In this document: piece after piece, positions 1-10,121 of the stretch
Numbering within the stretch: the first letter of the stretch is position 1
Layout of the letters: each line of letters starts with the position of its first letter
Source: Candidatus Hydrogenedentota bacterium
GTDB lineage: Bacteria; Hydrogenedentota; Hydrogenedentia; Hydrogenedentales; JAEUWI01
Direction: 5' to 3'
NCBI GenBank assembly: GCA_016182605.1
Contig: JACPGE010000105.1
Span: forward strand, 1 to 58,190
Length of the DNA stretch: 58,190 nucleotides
The notes under the pieces: model-generated
Database searches by the model: none
What the model saw: only the letters and a program-made list of their open reading frames with translations
Told to the model about the DNA's origin: nothing
Program-made: the position numbers and the translations under genes

Positions 1-2
1 GG

Positions 3-122
3 CCTTCCTGCCTCGATCTCATCACACTGCTGCGAAAAGAAATCGACGAAAGCCCAGAGATGGTGGAAGCACTCGGAATTACAACCTCAAAAAGCCACAT
101 GGCAGCGGCAGCAGCGGCATGA
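3..122 (+). CDS. C-terminal end of an unidentified protein (5' truncated by window edge)
   Basis: An open frame enters from the left edge and ends at a TGA at 120-122. The 39 visible residues read as a plausible amphipathic helix (around LITLLRKEIDESPEMVEALG) followed by a run of six alanines at the C terminus. It is too short to assign a family. A GC hairpin lies about 20 bases after the stop, which fits the end of a gene. It could also be a chance frame. Confidence 0.35.
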   Translation, partial: PSCLDLITLLRKEIDESPEMVEALGITTSKSHMAAAAAA

Positions 123-140
123 AAATGTAGAAACTCCAGT

Positions 141-157
141 CCCCGGCAGAGCCGGGG
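141..157 (+). terminator. Short GC hairpin after the truncated first gene
   Basis: A 7-bp perfect stem, CCCCGGC (141-147) and GCCGGGG (151-157), encloses a 3-base loop just downstream of the stop at 122. No clear T run follows, so intrinsic termination is possible but weak. Confidence 0.4.
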
Positions 158-240
158 GGATCTCCCATTTTGGGTTAGGTACCCATTCCAAGCCTTCCAA
201 CCAATGATTTACTTCCACTTTGGCTTCAATTGTCTCCTCA

Positions 241-1668
241 CTAGGCGATGCTAATATCGAGGCTAATCACTTTCGAGACCGGATCGTGACCGATATTGGA
301 GAACGTTACGCCAGAAGGTCCCTCGTCGGGGAACGACGTGGACACTTCCCCGGTCTCGCCTAGTGAAGTCCTTGCTGCTGACCCTGGAAACGGGTCACCA
401 GGGTCGCCTTGATTGCCATCGTCCGCATTGAGGAGATCATGTCGGCCGTCAGCCTGCAAGAGATACATACCTGGGGTGCGGCTTCCCTCTTGTTCGGCGG
501 ACTCGTCAACTCGCCACACCAACAGACCCTCGCCAGGCAAGTCTCCATCAAAGAGTGACTTTTCCCGGTTCTCCAGTATTAGGTATTGCCCCTTCTTGTA
601 TCGATTGGAGCGCACCTTTATGACTTTGCCATTCTCTCGGGTAACCGGGTGAATCTGCACCCCTTTGACCGAAGCACCAATCTCTTCCACTTCGATCCAC
701 TTGTGAAAGGTCTTGTGAAACCCGGCGGGGTGCACAGGACGCAATTCCCGGCCGGCGTACGATCCGCTGGCCATTACGTCCCACATTCCATTCCCATCCC
801 AGTGGTCGCCATCTTGGTCATAGTTTGGATCGTAGAAGTCTTGCCACTGAAATGCCAAGTGACCAAGTTCATGCACGCACACACCAAGCAGAGCTTCTTG
901 AGGAACCGTGAGATAGGTGGTTGCCCAGAGGTCTTGGTTGACTTTCTTGGGTTTTTTCAACGCCCATTTGTGCGACCAGATGTGATTTCCTCGCAGGATT
1001 GGGGCAAGCTTTTCCGCTCCACGTCCAGCGTGCACAATAAACAGCGCGGCCACTGTTCCGTTATTGAGGGCGTCCAGCGCTGGAGGGAAACTTACTCCTT
1101 CTGCAAGTGCAACATCTATTGCGTCCTCGGCCAATCGCCTTGCATCCCGCGGATAGTGCTCCTTGTTATACTTGTCAAGCAGTCCTGAATTTCCGTTCGT
1201 ATAGTACGAGTAGTTGCGCGGCATTCGAAACCAACCGTGGACATTTCCTCGCACACGCACCTTCCCGCGACTCACCTCGCTGTAATAGTCGGCCATGCTT
1301 CCCGTGATATAGGTCCCCTCGGAAAAGAGCAATTCCTCGTAATGGTCCCGGCTCAATTTTCCTTCGAGGTCTGGGAAATCCACCAGCAACACCATCACGT
1401 TCACGTCCCCGGTCAAGGCTGTCTTGGGGAGTTCAATCAGCTCCGGCCCGGCATCCCCGATACGAGATGCAAAATTATCATCCATGCCATGGAGGTCATG
1501 TGCCGGATTCTGATAACCGTTTGCCATAAGAAATTGATGGAACGTTATGCCGGTTCCTTTCCATTTCCTGACGAACTCATTTCGAATAGCCGCAATAATT
1601 TCGGGCGAGGGTGGAACCAAACGAGGAGTTCCGCAGACAATATTCAACTTCGGATTAAGTCTTTTCAT
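241..1668 (-). CDS. M6-family (immune inhibitor A-like) metalloprotease
   Basis: A 475-residue zinc metalloprotease-like protein. The zinc-binding motif HELGH lies at about residues 266-270, followed by the family's G-x-WD-x-M turn (GNGMWDVMASGSY). The region before it (VMVLLVDFPDLEG, then MADYYSEVSRGKVRVRG) matches the M6 peptidase domain as I know it from InhA-like proteins. The ATG at 1668 was chosen because GGAG lies 8 bases upstream; the open frame continues 33 codons further without a good ribosome site. No signal peptide is visible, which is odd for a family that is usually secreted, and the N-terminal 80 residues are unassigned. The substrate cannot be inferred. The next gene upstream is a lipoprotein on the same strand, about 210 bases away. 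Confidence 0.85.
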   Translation of the reverse strand: MKRLNPKLNIVCGTPRLVPPSPEIIAAIRNEFVRKWKGTGITFHQFLMANGYQNPAHDLHGMDDNFASRIGDAGPELIELPKTALTGDVNVMVLLVDFPDLEGKLSRDHYEELLFSEGTYITGSMADYYSEVSRGKVRVRGNVHGWFRMPRNYSYYTNGNSGLLDKYNKEHYPRDARRLAEDAIDVALAEGVSFPPALDALNNGTVAALFIVHAGRGAEKLAPILRGNHIWSHKWALKKPKKVNQDLWATTYLTVPQEALLGVCVHELGHLAFQWQDFYDPNYDQDGDHWDGNGMWDVMASGSYAGRELRPVHPAGFHKTFHKWIEVEEIGASVKGVQIHPVTRENGKVIKVRSNRYKKGQYLILENREKSLFDGDLPGEGLLVWRVDESAEQEGSRTPGMYLLQADGRHDLLNADDGNQGDPGDPFPGSAARTSLGETGEVSTSFPDEGPSGVTFSNIGHDPVSKVISLDISIA

Positions 1669-1878
1669 TGAACACACTCCATTGCGAGTGGATCGCGTTG
1701 TAAGTCGCACTGAACGCACACTGACTTCCAAGAATGGTATTGGTTCCGAAGCTCTCGCTCTGAACAAAGCCCCCTACGTTTGTTCTCAGTTGCCACTTCT
1801 TGAACTGATGCAAGATCAAAGCGTTGCTCTGGAGTACTATGGAGCAATCGCACCATACCGGGCCCTATCCAAACGCAC

Positions 1879-2928
1879 TCACTTTCCGCCTGGCGAATCC
1901 GGCACCGGTTTCGTTTCAATCTCGACAAGTTCAAAGCGCACGGTTGCCTGAGTCTTGTAGAGGATTGCGAATGGAAACCCTGCTCCGTCGGCGGGATCAG
2001 GCACGAGCAGTTGATTTCCACCCAATTGAGTCGTGTTAATCTCATCGATCTCGCCCGGCTTCAACACGGGGTAGGTGCCTGGCAAGGCGTTCCACACCAA
2101 GATGACCTTGAGTTTGGCTTCCGAAGGCTTCTCTCCTTTAGTGGCTTGCGCCGATGGAGCATGTGAGGACTTCATGGGAACTTGGGGATCCTCATCTGCG
2201 GGCGGTTCCTCGATGTCTCCCCCAGGTACTGCACCGGCACCAATACCGGCCAGCGACGTCGCCGCAGAGACCATTGAGCCGACAAAGCTGCCGATTGAGG
2301 CGAGGACTTCCGAGTTGTCCGTCTTTCCGGCGTATTCGGTGAGCATCCAGCCATGCTGCAACTTGAAGCTTTGGTCTGCGGTTCCCAGTCCACTTTCAAA
2401 GTCAATGGCGTATTGTTGTTCAAAATCGGGCAAGTAAAGCACGTCGAAGAGTTCATTTATTGGAACGGTACTCTGGCTTGGCGCTGGGGCCGCCGCGGCT
2501 GGTTTAGGCGTCTCTTCTTCATCTTTTTTCTTCGTGTCATCGGTATTTGTCTCATCGCTTTTCGCCACCATCGCGTTCACCTGGATCTTCACAGGCGCTG
2601 GGGGAATATTTATGGTGACTTCCGATGCATCTATTGTCCAGTCGGAAGCTTCGGAGTTCTTATTGGCCGCGTTGGCCTGAAGAAAGTGCGCGATCTTCTC
2701 GTTCACCGTCGAGGGCTTCAGGCGAATTTTATCCTCCTCGATAGTCCCGGTGACGAAGCCTTCATAATACGCGACTGGAAACGGTTTCTTTACGGCCACA
2801 TAGGGTCGCGGAAGATAGTAGCGGAAACCCTCGGTGACAAAGTCGTCACTCTTGACGCGGTGCACATCGACGGTTGCGCAGCCACTGGCGACAGTGGCCA
2901 AGACGACGGCTACAAAAATGCTCTTCAT
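1879..2928 (-). CDS. Hypothetical lipoprotein
   Basis: A 349-residue protein starting MKSIFVAVVLATVASGC, a signal peptide with a lipobox whose cysteine is residue 17, so it should be lipid-anchored. AAGGA lies 8 bases before the ATG. The mature part begins with a folded-looking segment (RYYLPRPYVAVKKPFPVAYYEG). A linker rich in Lys/Glu/Pro/Ala around residues 125-155 follows, then a second domain ending in a beta-rich stretch. I do not recognise a family. Its position next to an M6-type protease on the same strand is the only functional context. Confidence 0.75.
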   Translation of the reverse strand: MKSIFVAVVLATVASGCATVDVHRVKSDDFVTEGFRYYLPRPYVAVKKPFPVAYYEGFVTGTIEEDKIRLKPSTVNEKIAHFLQANAANKNSEASDWTIDASEVTINIPPAPVKIQVNAMVAKSDETNTDDTKKKDEEETPKPAAAAPAPSQSTVPINELFDVLYLPDFEQQYAIDFESGLGTADQSFKLQHGWMLTEYAGKTDNSEVLASIGSFVGSMVSAATSLAGIGAGAVPGGDIEEPPADEDPQVPMKSSHAPSAQATKGEKPSEAKLKVILVWNALPGTYPVLKPGEIDEINTTQLGGNQLLVPDPADGAGFPFAILYKTQATVRFELVEIETKPVPDSPGGK

Positions 2929-3324
2929 TCACTTTTCCTTTTGTTTGCCCGTGGGCGACGCAGCAACAAACCGCCTCATTGGATCCGCTCCGTTGATTAG
3001 CGCCGCTTCGGCGTCCGCAGATCATCGCAGGTGGCTAATCATTGCAACACCGGCAATGACGTTTCTGTAGCGCAATTGCGGTGCCAAATTCGCTGCATGC
3101 GTACTTGGCGCGGTGGATGGGCCGAGAATCCGGCATACGACAGGGAGACACACAGCCCACACGATCACAGGGCAAAGAATTCTGTATCGAATTGCCCAAT
3201 CCGTGTGCAGGTGTCTTGCACACATTCTGTGCAGTCCTGTGCATCCCAACGGCATGCCTTGGGAATACTTGATTCGGCACGCCTTGCCCATCCCCTGGCA
3301 AGCGGAAGCTCGATCACGGTGCAG
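2929..3324. other. Intergenic region with four TGTGCA half-sites
   Basis: No convincing gene in 396 bases. Between 3204 and 3243 the hexamer TGTGCA occurs at 3204, 3228 and 3238 and its complement TGCACA at 3217; the two middle copies form a 6-bp palindrome around CATTC. This looks like a possible operator array or a small cruciform. It lies about 280 bases upstream of the lipoprotein start, which is far for a classical operator. Confidence 0.35.
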
Positions 3325-4005
3325 CTATTCCGTGGGGCGGGCGGGCGCAAATTCAAGATTGGACTTGCGCATTTCCGTGGTCTTGATGGCCCAGTACAGG
3401 GCGAAAGCCCAGATGGCGATAGCTTCCAGGACGAACACGTACTTGTTCCGCTCAAGCTGGAGGACCAGCAGCAAAACGGCGGCAGTCACGGGTGAGGCGA
3501 CCATGAGCAAGGCCGTGAAGCGGTATAGTTTTCGATAGGTCTCTTTGTATTCTTGGCTCTTGTGATTGTCCAAGGTGTCTCCGGCACGGAACCAGGCAAC
3601 GTATGCGAGGCAGAGAAAGAACAGGATGGCGCTCGTACCGTGGGCGCTGAAAGATTGGCAGTTCCCTCCACAGTTCCACTCCATGGGAAAATAGGCAACG
3701 CCTATGGCGAAGATGGCAGCGAGGTTCAGGGCGATGTTCTCTTGCGCGCTGAAGCCTTTGTAGAGGTACAGAAAAGCGCCGATGGCGAAGAGCACGCCGA
3801 TGAACCAGACGCGCACGGGCGAATCAGTTGATCCAGGGGCCGATGCCCAATAGTAGGCGCTCATAGAATTTTGAAGGCCGATGCCATGAAAGCATCCGTA
3901 GCCCCACAGGAGAATCGGGAAGGCCAGGGCGATCACGGCCATGCCGAGGCGAAGGCAGAAGTAGGTTTCAAAAATGTGTTTCTGCAGGGTGTCTTCAGTC
4001 AGCAT
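3325..4005 (-). CDS. Polytopic membrane protein of unknown function
   Basis: A 226-residue protein with about six hydrophobic helices (for example MAVIALAFPILLWGYG, VWFIGVLFAIGAFLYLY, LNLAAIFAIGVAYF, AILFFLCLAYVAWF). A loop contains NSMSAYYWASAPGS and another MEWNCGGNCQSFSAHG. The short pattern of GIGLQNSMSAYYW resembles an uncharacterised bacterial membrane family, but I cannot name it. The ATG at 4005 is preferred; a TTG at 4038 would add 11 residues and has no better ribosome site. A 13-base odd palindrome (GTACGATTCGTAC) lies at 4061-4073, just upstream. Confidence 0.6.
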   Translation of the reverse strand: MLTEDTLQKHIFETYFCLRLGMAVIALAFPILLWGYGCFHGIGLQNSMSAYYWASAPGSTDSPVRVWFIGVLFAIGAFLYLYKGFSAQENIALNLAAIFAIGVAYFPMEWNCGGNCQSFSAHGTSAILFFLCLAYVAWFRAGDTLDNHKSQEYKETYRKLYRFTALLMVASPVTAAVLLLVLQLERNKYVFVLEAIAIWAFALYWAIKTTEMRKSNLEFAPARPTE

Positions 4006-4060
4006 CTCTTGCGGGCTTTCTATATTTGTTTTGACCAAGGCGTCATGAAAAGCTGAGAAC

Positions 4061-4073
4061 GTACGATTCGTAC
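4061..4073. promoter_or_regulatory. Short palindrome upstream of the membrane protein gene
   Basis: GTACGATTCGTAC is a perfect palindrome around a central T, flanked by GAAC on the left and GGTTC on the right. It lies 55-70 bases before the ATG at 4005 and could be an operator; there is no other support. Confidence 0.25.
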
Positions 4074-4210
4074 GGTTCCATCATCATCGGATCCGGTGTT
4101 TCCTGGCGATCTTCCCTTCTCAAGTTTCGTGCAATTTTGCCGCATAGCGGTTCGCTTCCGTTCGGGGCAGATGAGAAGAATCGCGCGAGGCAGAATCAAC
4201 GCGCGCACCC

Positions 4211-5554
<1,344 letters not shown>

Positions 5555-5718
5555 CCTCTTTACCTCACCTGCCCCCTGCCGCGATGGCAGGTCTCTATCC
5601 GGTGCGTTTGCCACCCAACACCGGACACGTGCTTGATCACCGGGAGGAATTCACGCATACCCGCATTCGGCACAGACATCCGCACTGCCAATGAGGTGTG
5701 AAGCCTCCACTTAATGGC

Positions 5719-5748
5719 ATAGTATTATGGTCTATGGTATTTTTACAA
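5719..5748 (-). promoter_or_regulatory. Possible sigma-70-type promoter for the FHA activator
   Basis: Reading the minus strand: TTGTAA (5748-5743), 18 bases, TACTAT (5724-5719), in the only AT-rich patch of the region. The leader to the ATG at 5554 would be about 155 bases. The hexamers match consensus only partly. Confidence 0.35.
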
Positions 5749-5886
5749 GCACTTTTTTCAAGATGACACCTGCCGGCGGTAGCGTACTGTTGTCATTACC
5801 CGACTGAGGCGGGTTGGATGGCATGCATCGGTGTCAGCCTGGGCCTGGAACGCAACCCTGCTGCGCCCTTCGCAGATAAATACGTA

Positions 5887-5914
5887 CGCGGGAGCCTGAA
5901 TCCCGGCTCCCGCG
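5887..5914 (-). terminator. Hairpin downstream of the sigma-fusion gene
   Basis: A 10-bp perfect stem, CGCGGGAGCC (5887-5896) and GGCTCCCGCG (5905-5914), with an 8-base loop. It lies about 65 bases after the stop of the minus-strand gene ending at 5981. On the minus strand it is followed by a weakly T-rich stretch (TACGTATTTATC). Confidence 0.55.
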
Positions 5915-5980
5915 CACCCGTTCGTCCGTAGCCGCATTGGCATCAAGCACTTGCGCGCCGCAAGCACCCGGCGCTGGGAC

Positions 5981-8782
5981 TCACGGCGCAGCGGAGGATT
6001 CTGGATCCCCGGTATTTTCGGTCTCCAGGAGGGCCAGCGTCCCTAGCTGCAACACTGCGCCAGGCTCCACCTCCATCAGGATTGCGCCCGAATGCAACTT
6101 TTCTTCGGTGGTTAAGACCATCAGGCTTCCGGGAACGGCCGGCAAGTCCTCCAACCAGACAAAGCCGCCTTCCGCATCGGTTTGGATGTACGCCTTGCGT
6201 ACGCCGGTGCGCTCTTGCTGGTGAAGCCAGGCGACTGAGCGCGCGGTGAAGCGGAGTTCGATATGCGTGTCGGTGAGGGGCGCACCCTGCACGCCCGTCA
6301 CAGAGCCCTCCACGCCACCAGCACGATGAAGGACGACCGTTTCTTCGGGGTAGTCCATTGCCGGCACACCCGTGATGGCCAGGGTTTCATTCGCGGTGTA
6401 ACCCGGCTTGGAGATGGAGAAATACGCGGGCGCATTTGGGGCGAAACCATTCCAGCGCAAACGGCCCTCCGCATCTGTCTGCACCGTCCGGATTGCCGAG
6501 CCGTCGCCGACACATTCCACGTTTGCTTCAGCAATGGGGCTGCCATCCGATTCCACCACGAGCACCGAGAGAGCAAAGGGATCCGGGATGCGAAATGTCC
6601 GTTCACTGGTGCTACCCGGCGCCCATTGCACCTCCTGTCCAAACTCGGCGCGCTCATCGGTCCATCCACGATTGTTGTACTGAGGCCAGAGCAGGTAGGT
6701 GCCGGGCTGGGTCAGCGTTCGTTCCACGGGATAATAGGGCTCCTCGATGCCGGGAGGGAGCATGGTTTTGTCCTGTGTGTCCACATTCAGCGCTTGTACG
6801 CTGGTGAAGGGCAAGGGTTCTCCAGACTGTTCTCCAATCACGCGGACGGCGAGCTTCATAACAGCATTCTCCCCGGGCAGCACGATATCGAGCCGGGTCT
6901 CCTTGCCAGCCTGGAGCGGCCCAAGGTGCCGTGTGAGCAGCCGTCGATTGGGCGCATTCCCTTGTCCGGCTGGTGCGTCAATACGCACGATGGCATCGGG
7001 CACCGCGGCCAGTGCGCCGAACGAGAAGTAGCCCTCTGTATCGGTGTAGACGCCGTGCATATATGCAAATGCGATCTCTGCGGCATTGCTTGATTCCACC
7101 TGCCGCGAAAAGGCCGGGGCATCGACGAGGCCGAAGCGCCCGTCCAGTGCGATATGTGCGCCAGACAACGGCCTGCCGTCACTCCCAATGATCGATCCAG
7201 AGAGGGCCGCGACGGGTGCCATGGTCAGGAGCGCTATCTCGCCCTCACGCGCGGAAACCCCCTCGAAGAATGCCGGGGTGCCGTCTGCCGTGACAGCCAT
7301 GAGCCAGACCATTCCCGTGCTGGGCAATCCCAGTTGGAAGCTGCCATCTTTGCCGGTCGCACACAGCGCACGATCGGCGTGTCCATAGTCTCCAAGGTCG
7401 CCTTTGAAGTGACGCACGGCGATTCCTGCGTTCGCGGCGGGCCGCCGATCGGGCCAGACAAGACGTCCATGCATTGTGATGCCCGGCTCCAGCGTGAAGT
7501 CGATGTCTGTGGCGTGGGAACCCGGTTCCACAGGGTGCTGCTCGCCGGTGCTCTGGTAGCCCTCCGCAGAAGCATGGACATGAAGCACACCGAGGGGGAT
7601 GGGGGCCTCAAAGGTCTGCAGACTACTATGCACCACGGGTTTCCCCGATCGGTGGATCTCCGTGAAGCCTTGCCGCAACAGATGGTGGTGGACCCCGCTC
7701 ACGGTGTAGCTCCCGTCTTCCGCGCTGAGGGTTGTGAATACCTGCATCCCGTCGAAGTCCACAAAGGAAGATCTTGCGGCGACCGTCACCTGGGCTCCCG
7801 GCAAGGGATAGCCGCGATCATCGTAGACTACGCCGGAGACGGTGGACACAGGTTCTTCTGGTGCCGGGGCGGACTCCTCCTGAGGCGCTTGGGGTGCGGG
7901 GGTGGTGCTGTCCGCTCCAAGTGAAACTGGCTGAGTCACCACGGTTGGGGCCAACATTGCGGGCGTCGTGAGCGCCACTGTGGAAACTGTCACCTCAGCC
8001 TGGTTGCCGCCTGCTCCATCAGCGCCACGCACGGCTGGCGCCCGGTTTCCGGAGAGGGTGACATACGCGCCATAACACACCACGAGCAGTGCCGCACCGA
8101 TGAGCGCGGCCGCCTTGGGGAGTGCTACGTGAAAGGCGGGCGGGTACGACGCGGGCGCGGGCGCCGCCAGCGCCAGCTTGACCACGGCGTGCCGCAATTC
8201 AGCCGGGGCCGCGCCGGCCATATTGTTCTCCAGAACGGATCCCAGAGCCGCCACGGTGACCAGGACGCCCCGATGTTTCAGGGTTTCGCGGATTCGCTCC
8301 ACGCCCTTGTGCACCCGGAGGCGTATGGTCGATTCCGCGACTCCCAACGACTCGCCCAGCGCCTGGTTGGTCTTGCCTTCAAGGAAGCGTCCCACAATGG
8401 CCGCGCGCAACGCTGCGGGGAGCGCGTCGATGGCAGCATCGACCTGCGCCAGAATCTCTTCCGTGCCCGCATCCAGCATATCCTTGCCGTCACCCTCGAA
8501 AAAGCGCTCGCGCTCGCGGCGCCGCAATTCGCTCTTCAATCTATCCAGCGCGCGGTTTCGCGCCACGCGGTGGAGCCAAGGGCCGATGGGGTCTTGAACA
8601 TTGACGCGCCCTTTGAGCAGTGTGATGAAGCATTCCTGGGCCACTTCCTCCGCGTCGTGGGCATTGCCAAGGACGCGGCGCGCCGTGGCGTGAACCATTC
8701 CGAGATAGCGCTCGACCAGGGTGGCAAAAGCATCCGCATTGCCGTGATTGCGCCAGGCGTTCCAGAGTTCGATATCGTTCAT
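5981..8782 (-). CDS. ECF sigma factor fused to a membrane segment and carboxypeptidase-regulatory-like domains
   Basis: A 933-residue fusion. Residues 1-170 are an ECF sigma-70 factor: region 2 (AFATLVERYLGMVHATARRVLGNAHDAEEVAQECF) and region 4 with its helix-turn-helix (TNQALGESLGVAESTIRLRVHKGVERIR). A single hydrophobic helix at about 224-243 (AALIGAALLVVCYGAYVTL) would place the rest outside the cytoplasm. After a Pro/Glu-rich linker come several CarboxypepD_reg/CnaB-like beta-sandwich units, each recognisable by a start such as VSGVVYDDRGYPLPGAQV, HGRLVWPDRRPAANAGI, LSGSIIGSDGRPLSGAHI or VEGSVTGVQGAPLTDTHI. The normal ECF length is about 180 residues. No anti-sigma gene is adjacent, so the tail may itself control the sigma part. 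A paralogue lies at 49170-51932. AGGA precedes the ATG. Confidence 0.92.
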   Translation of the reverse strand: MNDIELWNAWRNHGNADAFATLVERYLGMVHATARRVLGNAHDAEEVAQECFITLLKGRVNVQDPIGPWLHRVARNRALDRLKSELRRRERERFFEGDGKDMLDAGTEEILAQVDAAIDALPAALRAAIVGRFLEGKTNQALGESLGVAESTIRLRVHKGVERIRETLKHRGVLVTVAALGSVLENNMAGAAPAELRHAVVKLALAAPAPASYPPAFHVALPKAAALIGAALLVVCYGAYVTLSGNRAPAVRGADGAGGNQAEVTVSTVALTTPAMLAPTVVTQPVSLGADSTTPAPQAPQEESAPAPEEPVSTVSGVVYDDRGYPLPGAQVTVAARSSFVDFDGMQVFTTLSAEDGSYTVSGVHHHLLRQGFTEIHRSGKPVVHSSLQTFEAPIPLGVLHVHASAEGYQSTGEQHPVEPGSHATDIDFTLEPGITMHGRLVWPDRRPAANAGIAVRHFKGDLGDYGHADRALCATGKDGSFQLGLPSTGMVWLMAVTADGTPAFFEGVSAREGEIALLTMAPVAALSGSIIGSDGRPLSGAHIALDGRFGLVDAPAFSRQVESSNAAEIAFAYMHGVYTDTEGYFSFGALAAVPDAIVRIDAPAGQGNAPNRRLLTRHLGPLQAGKETRLDIVLPGENAVMKLAVRVIGEQSGEPLPFTSVQALNVDTQDKTMLPPGIEEPYYPVERTLTQPGTYLLWPQYNNRGWTDERAEFGQEVQWAPGSTSERTFRIPDPFALSVLVVESDGSPIAEANVECVGDGSAIRTVQTDAEGRLRWNGFAPNAPAYFSISKPGYTANETLAITGVPAMDYPEETVVLHRAGGVEGSVTGVQGAPLTDTHIELRFTARSVAWLHQQERTGVRKAYIQTDAEGGFVWLEDLPAVPGSLMVLTTEEKLHSGAILMEVEPGAVLQLGTLALLETENTGDPESSAAP

Positions 8783-8996
8783 GGGGTGTGATCCTTTGTG
8801 CGGTTGATTCTACCCCAAGAACGACACAACGGCGCGAAATCGCAGTGCCCAGGCAGTCTATCCCTCCCTGCGTGCGCTGAAACCGTTTAAGGGATTTCTA
8901 ACACGACCCAAGTACGGCGGGAACATCCTCCGGGCAGAATTCCCTGCAGTGTACGTGGTGTTCACGGTGGACTTACAGAACGCGGAGGAAATTCCC

Positions 8997-10019
8997 ATGA
9001 GACGGCGCGGCTTTACATTGATCGAACTGTTGGTTGTCATTGCCATTATCGGCATACTTGCGGCCATTCTGCTTCCCGCACTGGCGCGGGCAAGGGAGGC
9101 GGCGCGGCGCGCGAGCTGCCAGAACAACCTGAAGCAGTGGGGACTCGTCTTCAAGATGTATGCGAACGAGTCGAAGGGCGAGAAATTCCCGCCACAGGGC
9201 TGTCAGAGCGGGCTGGAAAGCGGCCCCTTCGATCCGGACCCCCATGCCAGCGGCTGGGATCTCGATTTTCAGGCGGCTCCGTGGGGCAAGAGTTTTTATC
9301 CGGAATACCTCTCCGATATGGAGGTCTATTTCTGCCCATCGGACAACCAGACCTCGGAAGATTACCTCGATTGCACGCTTGTGGGCGGGCTCCCCAAGGG
9401 CGCTTGGTGCGCCGGCACCAAGGGCGGCCTTCCCGCTTCGCACCCGCAGTTCGGCGCCCTCGATCCGGGTGAATTCGAAGACGCCAGCTATGTTTACTAC
9501 GCCTGGGCCGCGGAAGACGAAAATGTTTGGGCCACGATGATCACGTATGCCACTCACGAAGACTTCCTGAACCTCGCCGGCGGTCTCGACGATTGGGGCG
9601 GCGATTACGATTCCATGATCCGGCAGTACGACAGCGACCTGGACATCGGCGGCAGTGAAGCGGCCATTGAAGCCGCGGTATTGGCGGGCATTGGCCAGCC
9701 CATTACAGCCTCCGGCAGCGGCGGTGGATCCACCATCTACCGGCTTCGCGAAGGCATTGAGCGCTTTCTGATTACCGACATCAACAATCCGGCCGCCTCC
9801 AGCAGCGCCCAGTCCCAAATTGCGGTCATGTGGGATGGGATCAACGCCAACATCCCCGGTGAAAAAGATCCCGCGGATGTCGCGGAGGATTTCAGCCACA
9901 TCCCCGGCGGGAGCAACGCGCTCTTCATGGATGGTCACGTTGAATTTCTGCGCTATCCGAGCCAGGAGAATCCCACGACCACGATCAATGCCCTGATCGG
10001 CAGAACCTGGGACTGGTAA
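8997..10019 (+). CDS. DUF1559-type prepilin-like protein
   Basis: A 340-residue protein with a type II secretion/type IV pilin N terminus, [20 protein letters not shown]: the prepilin peptidase cut is after Gly5 and Glu10 is the conserved Glu5 of the mature pilin. It ends with the element [17 protein letters not shown], the H-x(9-10)-DG signature of the DUF1559 family common in Planctomycetes and relatives. GGAGGAA at 8983-8989 sets the ATG at 8997; the frame opens 48 bases earlier. Proteins of this family are thought to be surface-exported pseudopilins; the partner is unknown. A strong terminator follows at 10045. Confidence 0.92.
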   Translation: MRRRGFTLIELLVVIAIIGILAAILLPALARAREAARRASCQNNLKQWGLVFKMYANESKGEKFPPQGCQSGLESGPFDPDPHASGWDLDFQAAPWGKSFYPEYLSDMEVYFCPSDNQTSEDYLDCTLVGGLPKGAWCAGTKGGLPASHPQFGALDPGEFEDASYVYYAWAAEDENVWATMITYATHEDFLNLAGGLDDWGGDYDSMIRQYDSDLDIGGSEAAIEAAVLAGIGQPITASGSGGGSTIYRLREGIERFLITDINNPAASSSAQSQIAVMWDGINANIPGEKDPADVAEDFSHIPGGSNALFMDGHVEFLRYPSQENPTTTINALIGRTWDW

Positions 10020-10044
10020 GCGGGTCTAATCCGCACGAAGTTGC

Positions 10045-10076
10045 TGCGCCGCGGGCTCTCCGGAGTCCGCGGCGCA
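10045..10076 (+). terminator. Strong terminator after the DUF1559 pilin gene
   Basis: A perfect 10-bp stem (TGCGCCGCGG at 10045-10054 and its complement at 10067-10076), extended inward by CTC/GAG pairs to about 14 bp with one G-T, followed by TTTC. It lies 26 bases after the stop codon and fits an intrinsic terminator. Confidence 0.75.
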
Positions 10077-10121
10077 TTTCGAAACAGCATCGAGCATTCC
10101 ACCGACGAAAAGAAGACGATT

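Larger units (their letters stand above)
5555..5980. other. Intergenic region between activator and sigma-fusion gene
   Basis: About 425 bases without a convincing gene. It holds an AT-rich patch at 5710-5760 with a possible promoter for the activator and a strong hairpin at 5887-5914 that fits termination of the sigma-fusion gene. An open frame at 5758-5967 on the minus strand lacks coding character. Confidence 0.5.

Noticed and set aside
8129-8791. 220-codon plus-strand frame over the sigma part of the first fusion gene
   Set aside because: Antisense to intact sigma regions 2 and 4, with a His/Arg-rich shadow composition.
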